This document shows positions 38,104 to 46,904 of a DNA stretch of 64,000 nucleotides, piece by piece (within the stretch, counting starts at the first letter, position 1; each line of letters starts with the position of its first letter). This DNA comes from JACRDG01 sp963760985 (GTDB taxonomy: Bacteria; Desulfobacterota; Desulfomonilia; Desulfomonilales; Desulfomonilaceae), in the NCBI GenBank assembly GCA_963760985.1, contig CAVXFM010000006.1:62001-126000 (forward strand). Direction: 5' to 3'. A model generated the notes under the pieces. That model was given only the letters and a program-made list of their open reading frames with translations, made no database searches and had not been told where the DNA came from. Position numbers and translations under genes: made by a program.

Positions 38104-38863
38104 GCTGCTTTACGAAGTGAAGGACAGGACCGCATGGTTGACCATCAACCGGGAGTATCGCCGCAATGCACTCAGCCCGGACATGATCGATCTGTTTTTC
38201 GAATTGCTGGACAAGGCAGAGGCTGACGACGAGGTCAGGGCCGTGTGCCTCACCGCGGTCGGGGACAAGGCATTCTGTTCCGGCGCGGACCTGGCTGTCT
38301 CATTGAGCGGACCGGACGTGGCCGCGGGAGCAAAGAAGTACGCCGCGCTGCTGAGAAAGATGGCAGGGTTCTCCAAGCCCATTGTAGCCAAAGTGAATGG
38401 ACATTGCCTCGCAGGCGGTATGGGGCTCATGCTTTCCTGCGACATGGTCTATGCCACAGACGGAGCCAAGTTCGGCACCCCGGAAGTGAATGTCGGGCTG
38501 TTTCCCATGATGATCGGAGCGCTGGTCTTTCGGAACGCGGGCCGCAAGAAAGCCTCTGAAATGATTTTCACCGCGAAGATGCTCTCCGCGGCAGAGGCAG
38601 AGCAGATGGGGTTGATTACCAGAGCTGTCCAGGCCGAAGATCTGGACCGGATCGTCGCGGAAACCCTCGCCGCAGTCACGGCCAAGGCGCCGCTCGCGGT
38701 AAGGGTCGGGAGACACGCGTTGGCCGCGGTGGAGGATATGGACCTGGACCAGGCGCTGGATTTCCTTTCCGTGCAACTGGCGCGGGTCGCGGGGACCGAA
38801 GATGCAAAGGAAGGTTTGACCGCATTCCTCGAAAAGAGAGACCCCATCTGGAAGGGGAAGTGA
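38090..38863 (+). CDS. Enoyl-CoA hydratase family protein
   Basis: A 257-aa crotonase. ATG at 38090 overlaps the carrier gene's end. It shows FCSGADLAVS and NGHCLAGGMGLMLSCDM (oxyanion-hole strands near 66 and 101), then the EVNVGLFP element near 130 with a Glu at the usual catalytic position. Unlike the homologue at 2515, it therefore keeps one catalytic glutamate. In an MCC-like cluster this would be the methylglutaconyl-CoA hydratase step, hydrating the carboxylated enoyl-CoA. It is the last gene before the hairpins and the BKACE gene. Confidence 0.92.
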   Translation: MNQPELLYEVKDRTAWLTINREYRRNALSPDMIDLFFELLDKAEADDEVRAVCLTAVGDKAFCSGADLAVSLSGPDVAAGAKKYAALLRKMAGFSKPIVAKVNGHCLAGGMGLMLSCDMVYATDGAKFGTPEVNVGLFPMMIGALVFRNAGRKKASEMIFTAKMLSAAEAEQMGLITRAVQAEDLDRIVAETLAAVTAKAPLAVRVGRHALAAVEDMDLDQALDFLSVQLARVAGTEDAKEGLTAFLEKRDPIWKGK

Positions 38864-38890
38864 TTCCGCAGGAGGGCAGCGAAGAACGCT

Positions 38891-38932
38891 TGCAGGGAGG
38901 CAAACTTTTTGCAAAAAGGTTTCCCCCCTGCA
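38891..38932. repeat. Palindromic repeat family B, copy B1
   Basis: TGCAGGGAGG and CCCCCCTGCA arms surround AAACTTTTTGCAAAAAGGTTT, giving a long near-perfect hairpin. It lies just after the hydratase stop and could terminate or stabilise the transcript. Confidence 0.8.
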
Positions 38933-39133
38933 CCCCCCTTTCAAAAACTCCTAAACGCCTGTGGAGCACGGATGTTAATTGTTCCGTAACATCGGTCCGC
39001 AGACAGGAACGCAAAGAGGCAAGAAACACAAAACGCTTCCGAAGGAGTTGACGCGAGTCCGAGAGTCTTTTTTTCGGGTGCGGCCGGTACACTCCGGTAA
39101 TGCACCATAGGTTGCCGCAATCGTATGGGAATT

Positions 39134-39203
39134 TTTGAGGAGGGGTCTGGGGAGGAACTTTTTGCAAAAAGTTCTTCCCCAGGACTCCTTCCTCCTCCTC
39201 AAA
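39134..39203. repeat. Palindromic repeat family B, copy B2
   Basis: A roughly 70-base hairpin: TTTGAGGAGG and CCTCCTCCTCAAA outer arms, GGGGAGGAACTTTTT and AAAAAGTTCTTCCCC inner arms, centre GC. Its right end overlaps the AAAGGAGG ribosome site of the next gene. Confidence 0.85.
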
Positions 39204-39217
39204 GGAGGTCGCAAGGT

Positions 39218-40105
39218 ATGGGGTCGTTGTGGGTAAAGGACAATCAGAATTACGAGCGGTCCTGCATGATCACTGCAGCGTTGTCCGGCGTGGTGGCGAA
39301 TCGGGCCCAGTGTCCGGGAATTCCTTACACGCCGGAAGAGTATGCGGCCGAAGCCAAGCGTGCATACGAAGCGGGCGCGGCAGTGGCCCATATCCACGCG
39401 CGGACTCCCGATGGACTCCCAAGCTATGAGGTGCAGGACTATCGCAATATTTATGACGCGGTAACTGCCGCGTGCCCGATCATCATCAATTTTTCCACCG
39501 GCGCGATCAACATCACCACCGCGCAGAAAATTGCGCATATTCAGGCCATAAAGCCCGCGATCGGCGCGCTGAACATGGGTTCAATGAATTATGCCAAGTA
39601 CAATACGGGAAAGAAGAGTTTCGTCTTCGAATTTGTGTTTCCCAACCCCTTTTCGGAGATCGTTCAGATCGTACGAGCCATGAAAGAGGTGCACACCAAG
39701 CCTGAACTCGAGTGTTTCGACACCGGGCACATCGGCAATTCCTATCCGCTCATCGACATGGGGCTCCTGGAGCCGCCTTTTCAGTTCAGTCTCATTATGG
39801 GCGTGCTGGGTGGCATCCCGCCGACCGTTTCCAATCTGGTGAGCATGGTTCAGCTCTTACCGCCCCAGAGCGATTGGGAACTCATCGGAATCAGTCTCGA
39901 TCAGTGGCGACTCCTTGCTGCCGCAGTGGCGCTCGGGGGGAACGTGCGTGTGGGCCTGGAGGACAACTTCTATCTGAGTGCGGGAAAAATGGCCTCGTCC
40001 AACGGGGATCTGGTAGCCAAGGCTGCGCGCATGATCAGAGATCAGGGCCGAGAGGTCGCTACAGTGGAGGAGTGCAGGAAACGGCTCGGGCTGGTCCACG
40101 CGTGA
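39218..40105 (+). CDS. Beta-keto acid cleavage enzyme (BKACE, DUF849 family)
   Basis: A 295-aa TIM-barrel enzyme. Known members (e.g. Kce) use acetyl-CoA to cleave a beta-keto acid into acetoacetate and an acyl-CoA; a zinc ion sits on HxH plus downstream residues. The start at 39218 has AAAGGAGG nine bases before it, overlapping hairpin B2. Visible motifs are ITAALSGVVANRAQCPG near residue 12, the zinc HxH in VAHIHAR near 50, and FSTGAINIT near 92. It may replace HMG-CoA lyase in the carboxylase pathway of this cluster. The exact keto acid is not deducible. Confidence 0.9.
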   Translation: MGSLWVKDNQNYERSCMITAALSGVVANRAQCPGIPYTPEEYAAEAKRAYEAGAAVAHIHARTPDGLPSYEVQDYRNIYDAVTAACPIIINFSTGAINITTAQKIAHIQAIKPAIGALNMGSMNYAKYNTGKKSFVFEFVFPNPFSEIVQIVRAMKEVHTKPELECFDTGHIGNSYPLIDMGLLEPPFQFSLIMGVLGGIPPTVSNLVSMVQLLPPQSDWELIGISLDQWRLLAAAVALGGNVRVGLEDNFYLSAGKMASSNGDLVAKAARMIRDQGREVATVEECRKRLGLVHA

Positions 40106-40125
40106 CAAGGCGCGAAGGGAAAGGT

Positions 40126-40581
40126 ATGATGAACTTTGAATTGGGTCTGAGCTACGATCGACTCGAATTGGGGATGCGTGCGTCCTTTAGCAAGACCATT
40201 ACAGAAACGGATGTCTATTTGTTTGCAGGGATCAGCGGCGATTTCAACCCTATGCACGTGAACGAGGAATTTGCCGCGCTCACGCCGTTCGGCAAGCGCA
40301 TCGCGCATGGCGCGCTCCCTCAAAGTTTGATCGCTCCGGTGCTCGGAATGAAGCTACCGGGTCTCGGAACCATCGTTGTGGAAGTAACCACCCGTTTTCG
40401 TGCGCCCACCTTCTTCGGAGACACGATCACCGCGAACGTGGAAGTGGTCGAGAAAATCGAAGCCAAGCGCAGGGTGCGCATGTCGCTCTTATGGACCAAC
40501 CAGCGGGGAGAAACAGTGGCCACGGGTGAGGCGCTGGTCATTCCTCCGCCCAAACAGGAAGAATTATTTCCAACCAAATGA
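40126..40581 (+). CDS. MaoC-like (R)-specific enoyl-CoA hydratase
   Basis: A 151-aa single hotdog domain. The hydratase-2 motif is FAGISGDFNPMHVN near residues 31-44, containing the catalytic Asp/His pair, and GKRIAHGALPQSLI follows. ATG at 40126 follows AAGGGAAAGG. It adds water to trans-2-enoyl-CoA to give (R)-3-hydroxyacyl-CoA. It follows the BKACE gene by 20 bases and precedes the SCP2 gene by 16, so the three form one operon segment. Substrate is probably a branched or modified acyl-CoA. Confidence 0.91.
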   Translation: MMNFELGLSYDRLELGMRASFSKTITETDVYLFAGISGDFNPMHVNEEFAALTPFGKRIAHGALPQSLIAPVLGMKLPGLGTIVVEVTTRFRAPTFFGDTITANVEVVEKIEAKRRVRMSLLWTNQRGETVATGEALVIPPPKQEELFPTK

Positions 40582-40597
40582 GAAGAGAGGAAAGAAC

Positions 40598-40924
40598 ATG
40601 GCGCTTACGAGTGTGAATGAAGTTTTCGAAAAAATGCCCCAAGTGTTCAACGCTGCTGCCGCTGCCGGCATGAATTCGGTGTTCCAGTTCCACATTACCG
40701 GCGGAGAAGCGGGCGACTGGTTCGTGGAGATCAAAGACGGAGCCTGCGCGGTGAGCACTGGTGTTCACGAGAGCCCGACCGTGGCCCTTACCATGGAGGA
40801 TATGGATTGGGTTGCCATGTGCAACGGCACCCTGAACGGCATGACCGCGTTCATGACGGGCAAGCTCAAAGCCACGGGCGATATCATGGCCGCACAGCGC
40901 ATCCCTTCACTGTTCCCGCTGTGA
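40598..40924 (+). CDS. SCP2 sterol-binding domain protein
   Basis: A 108-aa stand-alone SCP2-like domain. It has an acidic/aromatic strand (DWFVEIKDGAC) and C-terminal MTGKLKATGDIMAA. SCP2 domains bind fatty acyl-CoA or lipids in a hydrophobic tunnel. No targeting signal is present, so it is cytoplasmic. AGAAGAGAGGAAAG upstream supports the ATG at 40598. Its place after BKACE and MaoC suggests it carries the acyl substrate of this pathway. A strong hairpin follows at 40961. Confidence 0.9.
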   Translation: MALTSVNEVFEKMPQVFNAAAAAGMNSVFQFHITGGEAGDWFVEIKDGACAVSTGVHESPTVALTMEDMDWVAMCNGTLNGMTAFMTGKLKATGDIMAAQRIPSLFPL

Positions 40925-40960
40925 GAGAACACTCAGAGAAGACTTCCTAAAGGACCGAAC

Positions 40961-41004
40961 TCCGGGGAAACCGTTCCTTTCACGAGAAAACCGGCTTCCC
41001 CGGA
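40961..41004 (+). terminator. Probable terminator after the SCP2 gene
   Basis: TCCGGGGAAACCG pairs with CGGCTTCCCCGGA across an 18-base loop. The stem is strong, but no T run follows, so it could instead be a processing or stabilising hairpin. Confidence 0.5.
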
Positions 41005-41129
41005 ACTCTTCACAGGCGAGCCACTGTGCCTGCTCTGCGCTGAAGCACACGGTCAAGAGCCCCGTAGAACGCGAAATCTCTCCCTACGTATACTTTTTGC
41101 CTCACGTTTTGTCCGTTGGAGTCGTCTTA

Positions 41130-41238
41130 GGTGGTAGGAGGTCCTTATTCACCTCGCGCGACGCGAAGCCGTCTCATCACTTCGCTCAGGAGATCTCCAG
41201 CCGCTACGAACTTGCTCGTTTCAAACCGGATCGGTATG
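41130..41238. repeat. Palindromic repeat family A, copy A5
   Basis: Exact core GCCGTCTCATCACTTCGCTC, right arm GGAGATCTCCAGCC and tail CTACGAACTTGCTCGTT. The left arm is degenerate, and it shares CGCGCGACGCGA with the copy at 2352. It lies about 94 bases before the third acyl-CoA dehydrogenase. Confidence 0.82.
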
Positions 41239-41331
41239 AGCCTCTCCGGGGAGAGATCGCTCTTTTTTTTTCTGCCAAACGCCCTGCCTCCACATTGCGG
41301 GTCCTGCGTCGCACAAGAGGGAGAGAACACG

Positions 41332-42474
41332 ATGTTTCCTGGTACGGACTATTTCGGTGAAACCCACCATATACTGAGGCAGACCGTTGCACGGTTTGTC
41401 GAGCGTGAGATCAAGCCTCATGTCGAGGAATGGGAAGAAGCGGGCGAGTTTCCCCGAGACCTGTACATTCGGGCTGCCGAGGTCGGTATCCTGGGCGTCG
41501 GGTACCCGCAAGAGTGGGGTGGCACGGAAGCTGACATCTTCCACGAAGCGATCGTGACCGAAGAATTGACGAGGTCCGGTTCAGGAGGCGTGGCCGCGGG
41601 TTTGATGTCTCACACAATAGCGGTGCCGCCGATCCTGACACTGGGCACGAGGGAGCAGAAGGAACGCTTCGTGGCTCCGGTTTTGCGAGGCGAACGCATT
41701 GCAGCTCTGGGCATTACCGAACCGGGTGGCGGGTCTGACGTGGCCCACGTGCGCACACGAGCAGTCCGCAAGGGCGACTGGTACATCGTCAACGGCTCCA
41801 AGACCATGATCACCTCGGGCTGTCGGGCAGATCAGGTCACCATGGCCGTACGCACCGGCGGAGAAGGGTACAAGGGACTGAGCCTTCTGGTGGTGGACAC
41901 GAACAGCCCGGGCTTTCGAGTTTCCAAGAAACTCCGCAAAATGGGCTGGTGGGCGTCGGACACGGCAGAACTGTCCCTCGAGGATGTGCGGGTCCCCACG
42001 GAAAACCTGCTCGGAGACGAAGGGGCCGCGTTTTACGGGATCATGCACAATTTCCAGAAAGAGCGGCTCTATCTCGCGTTGATGGCCAACACGACCGCAG
42101 CGCTGGCTCTGGAAGAATCCATCCGCTATGCGAGACTTCGGGAGGCTTTCGGCAAGCCGCTCGCGGGTTTTCAGGTGACCCGTCATAAGCTGGTGGACAT
42201 GGCCACTCTGGTAGAAGTGAGCCGAGAATTCACCTATCGTGTTGCCGCGGGGATTCAGGCGGGGGAGAACATGGTCAAGGAGATCTCCATGGCCAAGATT
42301 TTCTCCGCGGACGTGTGCGACAAGGTCTGCCATGCTGCGGTGCAGATTCACGGGGGGTATGGGTACATGCGGGAGTGCCTGGTAGAACGGCTGTACCGAG
42401 ACAGCCGCATCCTGTCCATCGGCGGCGGTACCTCGGAAGTCATGAAGGAAATCATCTCCAAGATCATTCTCTGA
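41332..42474 (+). CDS. Acyl-CoA dehydrogenase, isovaleryl-type active site
   Basis: A 380-aa FAD enzyme from the ATG at 41332 with AGAGGGAG upstream. Signatures are ALGITEPGGGSDVAH near residue 125 and IHGGYGYMRECLVERLYRDSR near 340. The usual C-terminal catalytic glutamate is missing (IGGGTSE), but a Glu appears at the isovaleryl/long-chain position (FQKERLYLA, near 242). This fits branched-chain substrates and agrees with the MCC-like carboxylase upstream. The repeat A5 and a hairpin separate it from the SCP2 gene, so it may be transcribed separately. It converges on the unknown gene at 42520. Confidence 0.93.
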   Translation: MFPGTDYFGETHHILRQTVARFVEREIKPHVEEWEEAGEFPRDLYIRAAEVGILGVGYPQEWGGTEADIFHEAIVTEELTRSGSGGVAAGLMSHTIAVPPILTLGTREQKERFVAPVLRGERIAALGITEPGGGSDVAHVRTRAVRKGDWYIVNGSKTMITSGCRADQVTMAVRTGGEGYKGLSLLVVDTNSPGFRVSKKLRKMGWWASDTAELSLEDVRVPTENLLGDEGAAFYGIMHNFQKERLYLALMANTTAALALEESIRYARLREAFGKPLAGFQVTRHKLVDMATLVEVSREFTYRVAAGIQAGENMVKEISMAKIFSADVCDKVCHAAVQIHGGYGYMRECLVERLYRDSRILSIGGGTSEVMKEIISKIIL

Positions 42475-42519
42475 CCCGGATCGGGCATCCTGGGCCACAA
42501 TCTTTTGCTCAGCCTCATC

Positions 42520-43386
42520 CTACGATCGTGTGAAGGTCAGCCTCAGCGCGGTGTTGTTGATGAATCGCTGCAGGCTGAACTCCGTCTTCACCTGATCCAG
42601 AGTGATCGGCAGGCCCACCTCGTGCAATTCCTTGAGTATCAGTTCGTCGCGGTGGCGAAAATTCATGCGTTGCAGGACCTGGTGCATGGTGAACACCGAC
42701 GCGTTCCGCACCGGAGGCATATGCGTCTTGTTATATCCCGAGAGACAATGAAAATGCGCGAGTACCGCATAGTCGCCCACGCTGCAGGAAATGTTCACTT
42801 CCGGCTGGTCGTCCGAGCCTCCGGTCCCGTCGTTCACATCGCGGTATCGGCGGAATATGGCAGCGGTCTGGTTTTGCTGGCACAAATAGAGTGTGGAAGA
42901 AATATCATACACGTCCAAAGGACGCTGTTCTACTGCTTCCACATGCGTATTCCCCCGCGGGTGCTCGTGAGGGGCACAGCCGCCATCCTGCTTGTTCACA
43001 ATAAGATCGATGATCGTATTGCCCATGGAACACGCAAGGCAAATCGGATTCTCCCCCGTGTCAATGCCTTGTGCCCTGATTTTCTCCACGATCAGGCCAT
43101 GGTCGTGGCATGCGGTGATCCTCTGGACCACTTGCTGCATGACAAAGGGATTGGTATTGAATTTCTCCGACAGAATGATGCGCTGCATGGTCTGAATGTG
43201 CATCTCCAGGAAATACCCGTCCTGCTGCACATACATACTGATGCTTTCCGCATCAACCCCTTCAGGTCCGTATCGCCGCCAGATCTCGTGGCGATTGTAT
43301 TCTTTCATGAGACCGAGCACGGCTATCAAGTCAAACGCGTCGATTTCCCGGTTTTCACTTATTGTCACCGGGCAAAGTAGCTTCAT
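42520..43386 (-). CDS. Conserved-looking unknown protein downstream of SpoIIE-type phosphatase
   Basis: A 288-aa cytoplasmic protein not recognised by motif. ATG at 43386 follows GGAAAGAGAGA. It has scattered cysteines and histidines (CLACSMGN near 117, GGCAPHEHPRG near 135, CHDHG near 93) that could bind a metal. No membrane or nucleotide motif is visible. It lies 39 bases after the SpoIIE-like phosphatase in the same direction, and so is the last gene of a four-gene signalling unit. It may be the phosphatase's partner or target (inference). Confidence 0.7.
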   Translation of the reverse strand: MKLLCPVTISENREIDAFDLIAVLGLMKEYNRHEIWRRYGPEGVDAESISMYVQQDGYFLEMHIQTMQRIILSEKFNTNPFVMQQVVQRITACHDHGLIVEKIRAQGIDTGENPICLACSMGNTIIDLIVNKQDGGCAPHEHPRGNTHVEAVEQRPLDVYDISSTLYLCQQNQTAAIFRRYRDVNDGTGGSDDQPEVNISCSVGDYAVLAHFHCLSGYNKTHMPPVRNASVFTMHQVLQRMNFRHRDELILKELHEVGLPITLDQVKTEFSLQRFINNTALRLTFTRS

Positions 43387-43425
43387 CGTATCTCTCTTTC
43401 CTTTAATATTCGTGAGCGCACATGA

Positions 43426-44583
43426 TCAGTGAATTTCCAGCGTAACTTCTTTGCCTTTTTCTCTGAGAATATTCGCAATTTCCTGAACGCTGCGGCTCTT
43501 GAATCCCATCTCCTGGGGAAGATTAGGATTCAAATGTGCCGGGTTGATCGCCTGCCCCAGATAGATATTGATGCTGTCCGCGTAGAGAAGTTCCGACGCA
43601 AGGCGACTCGATCCGTCACGCTTGCCTGTGAACTGCTCGAGGTCGTCCGTTTCCTGGAGGAGTTCCAAGGTGTGGTTGACAGTATGCACCCCTTCGGTCA
43701 CCAGATCTATACCATCCAGCTTACCGATGGGTGGAATCTTTTCCGTCATGGATGACAGATCCACCACCACGTCCTTTCCCATGCTTTTGGCGACGATTCC
43801 GGCGGTAGTGCCGCCGCTAAGGATCTTCCGGCCAGGCATTTCCAGGAATCGACTTACCACGGCTTGATCGTCATCCCGCTTGACCGGGGGGCCGATCATA
43901 AACACCGCAAAGCGCTTGGGGCGTATCTTGAGCACCCCGACCGTGGTGTCGTCTCCTGGTTTGTCCTGGTACAGTTCCCGCGCCTGATTGACGAGAATTT
44001 GAGCCACCTTTTGGGCAGACATGTCTTCATGAATCTGGGCTTCGAGGAATTTGGCTATTTTCTCCCAGTCCCACCCCAGGTTCAACAGCCCGCCGATTCC
44101 CGCATGGATCTCCCCATCACTGACCGTCACCAACCAGTCACCCGCGTTCGCATGCACGTGCGCTTCACGGATCTTTCTCGTGCCGATGACTCGATCCTTG
44201 TACTTCAACTGGCTTCTGTACCCCTGCTTGAGAAAGAAGGTGGGCGGATTGTCGAACTCGGCCAGGTACACGCGGCCGTCATCGAGCACCTTGAGGAGCG
44301 TGAACGTGCTGTACGCGATCTGTCTGACCTTGCACGTGGGAAGGGTGTCCGTGAGCGTGGACACGACCTCCTCCAGGGGCAAGCCCCGCTCCATCAGGCG
44401 GAGAGCGATTTTAGTGGTGAGTGTCGCCAGAATATTAGCCTTGACACCGCTTCCGAGCCCGTCGGAAAGAACCATCAATTTGCCGCCCTGTATGGGAGCA
44501 ACTGATAAGGAGTCGCCACAGAGGATCTCTCCATGTTTGCAAATGTTGGCACCTCCGGATTCGATAAACAATTGCGTGTTCAT
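43426..44583 (-). CDS. SpoIIE family serine phosphatase
   Basis: A 385-aa protein. Residues about 1-215 are a PP2C/SpoIIE phosphatase domain: GDSLSVAPIQGGKLMVLSDGLGSGVKAN is split by type, with the metal-binding Asp in LSDGLGSG, SDGEIHAG and PGDDTTVG as the final metal motif. The C-terminal 170 residues are a separate alpha/beta domain. It would dephosphorylate Ser/Thr in a partner protein. The start overlaps the upstream sensor's stop by four bases (ATGA), so the two are co-translated. I recall similar sets next to hydrogenase or NADH dehydrogenase subunits in anaerobes, but no such enzyme is present here. Confidence 0.88.
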   Translation of the reverse strand: MNTQLFIESGGANICKHGEILCGDSLSVAPIQGGKLMVLSDGLGSGVKANILATLTTKIALRLMERGLPLEEVVSTLTDTLPTCKVRQIAYSTFTLLKVLDDGRVYLAEFDNPPTFFLKQGYRSQLKYKDRVIGTRKIREAHVHANAGDWLVTVSDGEIHAGIGGLLNLGWDWEKIAKFLEAQIHEDMSAQKVAQILVNQARELYQDKPGDDTTVGVLKIRPKRFAVFMIGPPVKRDDDQAVVSRFLEMPGRKILSGGTTAGIVAKSMGKDVVVDLSSMTEKIPPIGKLDGIDLVTEGVHTVNHTLELLQETDDLEQFTGKRDGSSRLASELLYADSINIYLGQAINPAHLNPNLPQEMGFKSRSVQEIANILREKGKEVTLEIH

Positions 44584-46890
44584 CGTGCTTCTCCCTCGCG
44601 GGCCAGTTTGATCAGCTCGAAGAGGGCTGCCTTGGTCTCTGCCGTGGTTTCACCCAGCAATCCTGCAATCTCCTGAGCGACCCGCATCTGCTGGTGGATC
44701 ACCTGCTGAGCCTTGGTGATCGTCTCAGCCTTGAACACGTCCGCTTGCTGGTCTTTCATCACGGTTTCGGTGACATCCAGGAGCATGAGCACTCTCAGAT
44801 CTTCTTCAGGAAGCCTGAAATTGTAAAGCTTGGCCGTACGCTTGACCTTCTCCAATTGAAGCCACCGGGAGCCGCCAATTTCCTCCTGATTCTTGTTCCT
44901 GTCCAGCGGGTCTTCGCCAAAAAGTTCCTTGAAGGTTTTGCCCTGGACCTGAACCGGTTCATGTGAATTTTCAGACGCGAGATCCACAAAGGCCCGGTTG
45001 TTGTACACGACCCGGTGCTGTTTGTCCGCGAGCGCGATGGCCACGGGCAATCGTTGAAAAATGGCCTCGGCCCTTTGTTCTGCGTGTTGGCGTCGGGTCT
45101 TCTCGATCATCTGGCGTGTTTGCAGCGCGGTGTACACCATGAGGAGGATCTGGTGCGGTCCGAACGGCTTGGGAATGTAGTCGTACGCGCCGAGCTTCAC
45201 TGCCTCGACCGCCTCTTCGGTTGCTTTAAACGGAGCGGTCAATATGACTGAGACTTCCGGCTGTCGATTCTTGATTTCTGCTAACAGGTCTTTACCGGCC
45301 ATCTCGGGCATTTCTATGTCAGTGACCACCACGTCGAAGAACTCGGTTTCGAGTTCCTGAAGCGCCTCATTCACCGAACGGCACAGCTTGACCTCAAAGC
45401 CTTCACTCACCAAAATCCGTTCGCAGATATCCAGGACTCGTTCGTCGGTATCCAGAATGAGCACCCGGCTGGTGGAAGAGCGTCCCTCCTCCATGACCGA
45501 CGCTCCCACCATGGGATCTGAAATGTGGGCCATCAAGTGGGCCATTCCGTCGGCCATCTTTTCCAAAGACGCGAGCTTCTTCACCCTCGCCACTTGCTCT
45601 CGCACCTGATTCAGCTCGCCGGACTGTTCTGCCACTTTATGCGCGAGCTGCTTGCCCCACTCTTCGAGTTTATTTTGGGATTCCGCAAGGTTACGAATCA
45701 TCAGGTTGAAAGTGGCTGCCAGTTCTCCGATTTCGTCACGCGACATAACCGGCACCGCGGCGCTCAAATCGCCCTCGGCTGCTCTCTTGGCAGCATGGAG
45801 CATTTGTTCCAGCGGTCGGTTGATCCAGTTGACGAGAAAATAAGAAATCCCTGCCATCAGCAGGACTCCGAATAAAGCTACCACGCTGAATGCGTACACA
45901 AGGCGATCGATCACCGAGGCGATGGGGCGCTCCAACGTGGCAACCTGAATAGCTCCCACCACTTTGCCGTCCACATCAAAAATCGGTTCGGCCGCAGCCA
46001 AATACTCTTTACCCAGAAGCACCTCTTGGGTGACTTCAGACTGACCTTGGCCCAACACTTTTTCCCTAATGGCTTCGGACGCGGGAATAGTCAGGAGCGG
46101 CTGGTCCTCTTTGTCCTTCAAGGTGGTGCTGATCGCTTGGTCACCGTAGAAAATGGTGACATGGCCCGTCGCACGGATTTCGTCGGACGGTCCGCGGAAG
46201 ATCTGTTGAGCAATCCGGTTTACCACGTATTCGTTGTGGTTGAGGAGCCTCCCGCCGTACAGCGTGCCTGCTACCTTCTTGCCGACCATCAGTGGATGGG
46301 CTGCCTCAGAGAACCATGCCCTCTTTGAGTTTTGGGCCGAGCCTCGGGAGCAGGGCAGGGTTTTCCTGCGCCACTCGCTCCCGCGACATGAGTCTTACCC
46401 CCGCGGAGTTCTTGCCCTGCAAGGCCTTGGCGATCACGGCATCGCGAGAGACGTCCCTGTCGCTCTTGCCCGGAACGAAAGCCCTTGCCAAGACATGTCC
46501 CTGCGCGTCGGTAATGGACAGGAAATCCACGTCATTTTCACTCGCGACCAATGCCAGCCGTTTGCGAATGCCTTCCACATCGCCTTTGGCAAGGGACTCC
46601 TCGATTCTTTCAGAGCCTGACCACAAGCGAACTTTGATCTCCAAAATTTCCTGAGAACTCTTCAGAATGAAACCCGCGGTGCCAAGGTCACCTATGAGTT
46701 CTCGCCGCGCGCGGTCCATGATCGTATCACGAGCCAGACGAGTGCCGATGAGGCTGGTAAGTAGCCCTACAAGCACCACAACCGCCAGGAATCCTCCCAA
46801 GACCTTTCTTCTCAGGGAAAAATCCTGGGCCCAGCCCGTGAAGTCGCTCCAACTCTTCCAAGGGGATCGTTTCGGTCTCGCGGAGTCCAT
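44580..46890 (-). CDS. Membrane sensor with HAMP, receiver and PAS domains; no kinase; one frame break
   Basis: About 770 aa after removing one extra base near 46310, which otherwise stops the first part at 46306 and splits GMV from EAAHPLMVG. TM1 is near residues 28-50, followed by a periplasmic Cache-like sensor domain, TM2 near 330-353 (VVALFGVLLMAGISYFLV) and HAMP. The coiled coil continues into a receiver domain (VLILDTDERVL, phospho-accepting Asp in VVVTDIEMPEM, KPFG), then a PAS domain and a helical tail. No histidine-kinase HATPase domain is seen. Output probably passes to the overlapping SpoIIE phosphatase. The ferredoxin-like gene is 14 bases upstream. Confidence 0.84.
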
Positions 46891-46904
46891 GATGTTTCCA
46901 CCTT

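Larger units (their letters stand above)
38864..39217. other. Intergenic region with two family B hairpins
   Basis: No gene is visible. The region holds hairpins at 38891-38932 and 39134-39203, with ordinary sequence between. It may separate two operon segments. Confidence 0.55.
40925..41331. other. Intergenic region with hairpin and repeat A5
   Basis: No gene is visible. It holds the hairpin at 40961-41004 and the family A repeat at 41130-41238, then the run TTTTTTTTTC and the ribosome site of the next gene. Confidence 0.55.

Noticed and set aside
46300..46312. TGA after GMVL in the sensor as another selenocysteine
   Set aside because: Continuing in the same frame gives unconserved text, whereas removing one base restores the conserved AAHPLMVG segment. 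It is a frame break.
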